Assembly: GCA_028565635.1 (NCBI GenBank)
Contig: JAOXYB010043627.1
Location: 1 to 12,614 of the forward strand
Source: Phoronis ovalis
Taxonomy: Eukaryota > Phoronida > Phoronidae
Length of the DNA stretch: 12,614 bases
Direction of reading: 5' to 3'
The notes beneath the pieces were generated by a model. That model saw nothing but the letters and a program-made list of their open reading frames with translations, was not told the origin of the DNA and did no database searches. Positions 7,605 through 12,614 of the stretch are shown here, piece by piece. The position numbers and the translations under genes were made by a program. Position 1 is the stretch's first letter. The number at the start of each line of letters is the position of its first letter.

Positions 7605-9837
7605 CTGAATAATAATAAGTTATATATAGTATACAGGACAAAGGCTTATAATAAGCTTCATATTTCAAAATCTTGAAATGTAAAATTATGTCAACACAAA
7701 AATGTCAATAATTGTAGTTGCGGTATTTTCCATTTTAATTTATTAATTTTTAAAAATACTTTCTAAAATTAAACATCTCATTGAACACAATCCAGCACAC
7801 AGATGAAATATTTTATATGTGGTATGCAGACAGATAACTCATATGTTAATCACTAGGCAGAAAAAATTGTTCACAGTAACTGTTCATAACGCTTTTTACG
7901 GATTATTAACAAATCACAAGCCTTACCGACTGGGCACCAGGTACAATGACTTTTTCTCTTACATCTTTTGGCATTGTCTCTGTAATTTTCCTTACATCAG
8001 TTTGGTTTATCGCTTGTTTTAAAATAGATGTAGGATGATAGAATGTTTTGTAAATATCACCCGGACTTTGCACAATTCCTGGTTCTACAATTGCTGGACC
8101 AGTGGCTCCATCTTTTGTCTGTAAATGAGATTAGATTAGAATGATAATTTATACCCTGCATCAGTGGTGGCAAACCCCTTATTTCATACATTTGCAATTT
8201 CCTACAGCTAAAATGAGTCTACCCAAGTTGTAACCCAATGCTATAAAACTATTTAGTCCCAATACAAAACATACTCCTCCATTATTGATTTATATTCTTG
8301 CATCTTGTCAGATACATTGTAAAGGTATGACTCTGTAACTCATACCATAAATTTCCAGCACTCAATATTTTTGAAAAATAAATAACATTACTTTATCTAC
8401 CTCTTCTCTTGGAGAATGATGGAAGACAATTTTGCATCCATGTTCTTCTTCATCGTCCAGGTCACTAGTTAGACTTGATTCATCTTCACTTTCTGTGCCA
8501 GAATCTTGGTTGTCATCCTCCCAGTGAACCTTATGTAGACTTTGTTTGTCCGATTTTTTATTACATTCAGATTGTTTTAAATTAATTTTTATAGATTCTC
8601 TCAAGATTGCAGTACTTTCCTCATTGTTAACTGAATGCTTGTCTGTATCTGCAGGAGATGTAGAATTATCTTCATCTAGTCTGCAACAAAATACAAACAA
8701 TTATAACATTCAATTGTTGCCAATAGACTATTTGCATGCACTTGAGGGCGCTACAGTCAGACCCTTTCAATACCAACATCCTTTAGTTATACACAAAACA
8801 TGTTTTTTTTTATATCTCACTTTAGAAAAGCTTTAACCAGTAAAAATTAAACAAAATAAAAAAATATTAATAAATAGTTGTTTATGTATTGATATACTCA
8901 CAAAAAGGAGGGTATTTCTTAGATCTAAAAACATAAGATTTTTTTTGGGTTTTGGCTCAGCATGCGAAGGATGCGTTTTGTAAATGAATCATGTGAGCAC
9001 ATGCAGAACTACGTCAACATTCATTCACAGAATGTCACATGCTGAGATCGTTTGGGTCTGAGACTGGTGGCTCCACCAAGTGCATGCAAATAGTCTATTG
9101 TGCCTTCAACTACACCATTTTCATTTGTTTTTACACCATCTTTAAAACTAACCGTTGTAATTAGATAACTATAGTTAAGCTATGGCTCATCTAAAAGCAG
9201 GCTAAAAGAGCAAATCGTACCTCCACCTCTACAATATAAATTTAAAATTGTAACTCGAAAAAAAAATTACCTGTACCACAAAAAGTATGAAGTTTTGGTT
9301 AAAATTATAAGCGTGTAAGTTCATTTGATGTTTAATATGTTGTAGAAGATGAAAATACCTTGCCATTTCATGTCCAACCCTTTCTTGAAGTTCAAGCTCA
9401 GCTAACCTAGCCCAAACATCATCATCAGTGCGATAATTTTTCACAGGTTCTTTAGAGTCTTTTGATTTTTCCTTCAACTGTTGTTTTTTATAGGCTTTCA
9501 CATTCTCTTTATGTTGCTCTAGGAGAATAAACATGCGAATTTCAATCCAGTATTTGAAAATGGTAACAAGTCATACGAAACCCATTCAAAGTAGACATTG
9601 TGAAAAAGTTTAGGATAAACAGACTGAACTGAAGACTGCCACCTTTTCAGCTACCTGTTGCAGTACTAATAGCATTTTGGTTTAAAACATTTGGGAAGAC
9701 TTTCAAAAACAGAAATATTATATTATCTCAAATTCGTATAATTTATTATTTTAATCCGCATGCAGTCACATACCTCTCCACAACTTTTCCTTTTCTTCAT
9801 CGTAATCTTCAGTTATCTCGAATACATCCTGTTTAAC
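7473..9837 (-). CDS. URI1: URI1 (unconventional prefoldin RPB5 interactor), C-terminal part (five exons)
   Basis: On the - strand, exons 9837-9774, 9518-9359, 8680-8392, 8118-7927 and 7604-7473 join into 837 bases: 278 residues plus a TAG stop. All junctions are GT-AG, with phases 1, 2, 0, 0. URI1 is a prefoldin-like scaffold of the R2TP/PAQosome co-chaperone machinery; in other animals it binds the RNA polymerase subunit RPB5 and protein phosphatase 1. Visible landmarks are VFEITEDY (5-12), the VWARLAELELQE segment (56-67), an acidic stretch (129-154), KIVFHHSP (158-165), SPGDIYKTF (189-197), SILK (202-205), AFSGEIMER (236-244) and VSRFK (265-269) near the C terminus. Order and spacing match URI1. 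The N-terminal prefoldin fold is missing and should lie beyond the right edge. The acidic region is shorter than in human URI1. Confidence 0.93.
7927..8118 (-). CDS. URI1: URI1 exon: SPGDIYK...SILK box
   Basis: This 64-codon exon, phase 0 at both ends, lies between catttacag and gtaagg on the - strand. It encodes IVQSPGDIYKTF, then TSILKQ and a variable charged stretch ending VPGAQS. The P-DIY--F...SILK box is a conserved URI1 element in its C-terminal half. Confidence 0.93.
8392..8680 (-). CDS. URI1: URI1 exon: serine/acidic linker, KVHW and KIVF
   Basis: This 289-base exon begins after tgttgcag with the last base of a split Arg codon and ends GATAAA|gtaatg in phase 0. It encodes a low-complexity Ser/Asn/Lys-rich region, then KVHW (125-128), an acidic run (DSGTESEDESSLTSDLDDEEE) and KIVFHHSP. 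A variable linker with an acidic patch is usual for URI1 at this position. Two short motifs match the RVxF type that docks protein phosphatase 1. Confidence 0.9.
8721..9100. mobile_element. Foldback element with perfect 24-bp terminal inverted repeats, in URI1 intron
   Basis: Bases 8721-8744 are the exact reverse complement of 9077-9100, and weaker complementarity continues inward to about 8764 and 9054 (shared CAGACCC). A second inverted pair lies inside: 8956-8989 and 9019-9046 share CTCAGCATG and AATGAAT. Each end contains the octamer ATTTGCAT/ATGCAAAT. The flanks share TGC (8718-8720 and 9101-9103), a possible 3-bp target duplication. There is no coding capacity. The intron holding it is 678 bp, compared with 255-322 bp for the other complete URI1 introns. 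Confidence 0.8.
9359..9518 (-). CDS. URI1: URI1 exon: lysine-rich linker and VWARLAELELQE
   Basis: The exon begins after ctcctag and ends at AG|gtattt (phase 2). It encodes a lysine-rich stretch with charged residues, then TDDDVWARLAELELQERVGHEMA. The W-RL-ELE-QE pattern is the most recognisable central motif of URI1. The apparent ATG at 9534 falls in the intron and is not a start. Confidence 0.93.
9774..9837 (-). CDS. URI1: URI1 exon: VKQDVFEITEDYDEEKEKLW
   Basis: The exon lies between tttttcag and gtatgt (read on the - strand) and has 21 codons plus one base (phase 1). It encodes the acidic segment that follows the prefoldin domain in URI1. The last base joins the next exon as G|AG, giving Glu. 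It is too short for a routine ORF scan; the call depends on the clean splice sites and the frame join. Confidence 0.85.
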
Positions 9838-10089
9838 CTGAAAAATAAAATAACATGGCACTGTTTTAGAATGCACTTGCCTTAATATCATTGGTTAATT
9901 TTTAAAAATTGTAATAAAAGTTTACAAAAACAAAGATAACAGAAACATTACACTAACTGTGTTTGTACAAATGGAATTATGTTTAGCAATGTATGAAGTA
10001 AAAGTTTAGAAATCTGAGAAACCGTATTGAATATGTCTGAAGTTAAATTTAGTATAATTTTAGCTTTTTAAGTGCAGAAATGTTAAACT

Positions 10090-10474
10090 TCATATTTTTG
10101 TGTCAAAGCTGAACTTAAAATATTAATTTCAAATACTGTATCTCAGAATTTTGAAACTTTGTATTGTTTTAAACACTAGTAGGTAGCACATGATCACGGA
10201 AAAGCGTGACTAGACTTTTGTATCTTCGGGGTGTTGGACTTATATTTATCTGAAGTTTACGTTGTGCAAAACTTGAGTTTTATCTCCTTACTACTTGTAA
10301 GTACATAACTGTAATGAAACAGATAAGTAGAGTAACTTTTCACAATCCTTAAGGTAGAACAGTTTCAGAACATAAATCGTATGCTTTTATGAGTTTCATT
10401 AAACTACCCAAAATTCTACTTAAAATATAAAATGTGAATAAGTCGTCCAGAAAAGTACTTATTAGCCGCCTTAA
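10090..10474. mobile_element. Diverged relative of the 6065-6650 element
   Basis: The right end, GAATAAGTCGTCCAG then AAAAGTACTTATTAGCCGCCTTAA, aligns with the right end of the intergenic copy (AAATAAGTGGTCCCG then AACAGTACTAGTCACCTAA). Upstream, TTTTGTATCTTCGGGGTGTTG aligns with TTTGTATCTGCAGGGGTGTTG, and AAAGCTGAACTTAA is shared too. The left end is not clear, so this copy is truncated or strongly diverged. The right boundary shows CCTTAA, supporting a TTAA or TA target site. Confidence 0.6.
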
Positions 10475-10944
10475 TATAGCTGTATAATATTTTGGACTTT
10501 TATGCGATTGTACAGATAAATATTATTCTGAGCAGTATGCAAACCAAAACACCGAATGCTGAAAATCCCAAGCTTACTATAATTTTACATTGCTGACATA
10601 TGCAACACGTAAATTCTATTTTTAATATAAAGCATAACTTTAATTGAAATTATTACTATTATAGTCAATGAGTGCAAATATCATGACTTAATATCTGATT
10701 AAACCTATCTGTAGTACTTATTTTGTTTTTCATTATGCTCCTGTGAAAAAACATAATAAATTATACCAGAGGGGTTTATTCAGACTAGTGACCTGGTGGC
10801 TTTTCCAATTATTTGTTAAGAATATGCAATATTGCATGATAAATAAAAAATATAAATACTGTTAAAAGAATTTTAAACATTATTAAGTATTTGTTATAAA
10901 CAATTAGAGGTGATGTAACTGGGAATTTAGCAACCTCTATATTG

Positions 10945-11029
10945 CAAATTAAACCATTACTGCGAGATCTTAATTTTAAGAACTGCATTCAAATTAAACC
11001 ATTACTGCGAGATCTTAATTTTAAGAACT
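10945..11029. repeat. Perfect tandem duplication, period 45 bp
   Basis: Forty bases at 10945-10984 recur without change at 10990-11029; the GCATT after the first copy reappears after the second with a 2-base insertion before it. The identity points to a recent event in the URI1 intron. Confidence 0.9.
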
Positions 11030-12239
11030 CTGCATTCACATTTTATTGATATAATTGTTTCTTTGAAAAAATTCGTGTTGTACCAATCAATGAATTGTTG
11101 CTTTCACTTCTTTTGTTCAAAAAGTAAGTTGCTGTGCAACAAATAAACAAAATCATTTTCCAGAAAATGTGCTTTCTTGTCATTGAACCTTGTTACAAAA
11201 GTCGGTCCTGTAGGATAACAATTCTATTCATTGCGTTAGCAACCTGTGTACGTAAAATTGAGCATATGAGTAGAGGATTTTATCATCACAGCACAGTTAC
11301 TTAATATACAATTTTATTTATTTAATATGTATTACAAAGCAGATATACTTTCTTTAAAAGTACATTGTTTTGAAAACTTTATGTAGATGACTGTATACAC
11401 TTTTTAGGATTGTAAATCCAATAAACATTGCTAATCAAAATCCTAAGGCTATTTTAAATAACAATTAATTGACATTTGACAGCATATGGCCTAACTTCGC
11501 AATTTTGTATTTTATATTTTTATCAAAAAAATGTTAAAGATCAATTTTAGTTGAGGTTTTTACAATAAAATGAGAATACTACATTTCATTTAACAGGATT
11601 ATAATTTTCAAAATAATATAGGGCATTTATAAAAAGAGAATTTATTAAAAAGGAAAAAACAAGACAATGTGCAATGAGTTAACACATTTTATATCTGTTT
11701 CTTATACATAGAGATGTATTTCAGAGAATAGCCATTGATAGTAATTGGAGCCTGAAACTTGAAAATTGAAGAAACTGGGCAAACAGTAATCATTCCTGAT
11801 AACAATAAAGCCTGACTAATGTATTACTTGGACTGCATCTGCACAGTCATACCTTCACTACGACTATATGCCCAGCCACTATGTGGATGGGCATAAACAT
11901 GTTTTAAAAGTTAAGAACTCTTTCTTTTAATAGTGGCCCCCTCGGGATAAAATACATCTTTTCTTGGGAATAAATAAGTAAGCAACTATAATTTAAATGC
12001 ACTTTTGCATATTATAATATTATTCTTTGGTATAATTATGAATATTTATTATATTTTTAAACTTGTTACAAAAGAATTAATAGTGATACTGTGTAGCATT
12101 AGTGAATGTAGCATATTAAGGAATTATGCTGAATGAGTGTCAATCATCTACGTATACAACACTTTGGTTTCGTTTTCATTGTTGCCACTCCCTTGATAAA
12201 TACAACCACTGCATTTCAATGGAATAACAATGAGGGGTA

Positions 12240-12367
12240 GGGGGTATCCCCCAAGTACAATGCTCGCACTTCAAAATCGGCAATGCTCGCTGCTCGCACT
12301 TAACAAGAAAAATTGACCAAAAAAAATCGAAAACAAAAAAAACGTCAAAATACTTCATTTTGGTCAA
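12240..12367. repeat. Small palindromes and repeated TGCTCGCACTT
   Basis: GGGGGTATCCCCC (12240-12252) is a perfect short palindrome with a 3-base centre. TGCTCGCACTT occurs at 12261-12271 and 12291-12301. TTGACCAAAA (12313-12322) and TTTTGGTCAA (about 12358-12367) form an inverted pair. These may be parts of a degraded repeat; no family is recognised. Confidence 0.5.
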
Positions 12368-12584
12368 AAAAGTCTTTTATAGTTATACTTGTATAACAAG
12401 TGCCAACATAAATATGATACTGCTTGTACATTAATAATGACATTGTATGTCAGATACATTGTTTAAAGGGAAAAGCCAACGTTTTTGATGTTTTTTTTGA
12501 ATAAAAGTAATTTTTCTAATAATTCAAAATCTTCCCACCCCCAAACAGTGATTGACAGGTTCGACAGAAATAGACTAAAACAAA

Positions 12585-12599
12585 ACCGGAAGTGACGTA
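12585..12599. promoter_or_regulatory. ETS/CRE-like composite motif ACCGGAAGTGACGTA
   Basis: The CCGGAAGT core fits ETS-family factors and TGACGT fits CREB/ATF; this pairing is common in TATA-less housekeeping promoters. Here it lies in what should be a URI1 intron, so it may be part of a dispersed repeat, an alternative promoter or chance. Confidence 0.3.
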
Positions 12600-12614
12600 T
12601 CAGAGTTAAGAGAT

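Larger units (their letters stand above)
9838..12614. other. Long upstream URI1 intron (no exon seen)
   Basis: About 2.8 kb of AT-rich sequence upstream of the first visible URI1 exon. I looked for the prefoldin-domain exons on the - strand (for example a GDNWF-like stretch) and saw none, so they are likely beyond the right edge. The region holds the repeat copies listed separately. The frame at 12176-12367 (-) looks random and lies in low-complexity sequence. Confidence 0.6.

Noticed and set aside
7186-8022. Plus-strand frames at 7186-7371, 7408-7608 and 7819-8022
   Set aside because: The last two are antisense to URI1 exons with clear homology on the - strand; the first is in the URI1 3' UTR with no recognisable domain.
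8546-8836. 96-residue + strand frame
   Set aside because: It is antisense to the URI1 acidic exon and runs into the foldback element.
9870-9890. ACTTGCCTTAA near 9875 as the missing left end of the 10090-10474 element
   Set aside because: Its orientation is that of a right end, and the bases next to it do not align with the known left terminus.
12176-12367. 63-residue - strand frame
   Set aside because: It covers short palindromes and A-rich sequence; no splice context or URI1 similarity.
8305-12464. Shared TGTCAGATACATTGT near 8306 and 12449
   Set aside because: Similarity does not extend beyond about 15 bases, so chance in AT-rich DNA cannot be excluded.
1-12614. tRNA, rRNA, CRISPR or bacterial operon features
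   Set aside because: No cloverleaf boxes, rRNA motifs, regular spacer-repeat arrays or ribosome binding sites were seen; the genes are intron-containing and animal-like.

Overview
This is an AT-rich animal genomic window with introns, GT-AG splice sites and a high density of small inverted-repeat elements. The protein matches and the repeat style (short foldback/MITE-like elements and tandem repeats carrying ATGGCC...GGCCAT cores) suggest a lophotrochozoan, most likely a mollusc and perhaps a bivalve. That assignment is an inference from style, not a database match.

Two partial protein-coding genes can be read by joining exons, and they converge tail to tail. On the + strand, six exons (1729-4303) encode the C-terminal 260 residues of a cyclin E: most of the first cyclin box, the second cyclin fold, and a tail ending in an LTPPSSS phosphodegron-like motif. 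On the - strand, five exons (9837 down to 7473) encode the C-terminal 278 residues of URI1 (unconventional prefoldin RPB5 interactor): the VWARL segment, an acidic stretch, the SPGDIYK...SILK box, the AFSG box and the VSRFK tail. Both genes lack their 5' exons. Cyclin E starts to the left of the window and URI1 to the right. All reading frames and intron phases join without a stop.

Layout. 1-1269: tandem repeat array, probably in an upstream cyclin E intron. 1270-1728: rest of that intron. 1729-4303: cyclin E exons, with one intron enlarged by a 487-bp terminal-inverted-repeat element (3109-3595). 4304-7472: space between the two stop codons, holding both 3' UTRs and a second inverted-repeat element (about 6065-6650). 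7473-9837: URI1 exons, with one intron enlarged by a foldback element (8721-9100). 9838-12614: a long upstream URI1 intron without recognisable exons, with a relative of the 6065-6650 element, a 45-bp tandem duplication and small palindromes.

The genes do not form an operon. Cyclin E activates CDK2 at G1/S; URI1 is a prefoldin-like co-chaperone scaffold. The notable point is linkage: CCNE1 and URI1 are also neighbours in the human genome (19q12), so this convergent pair looks like an old animal microsynteny. I found no previously undescribed system. The most unusual material is the set of foldback elements in introns and the intergenic space.
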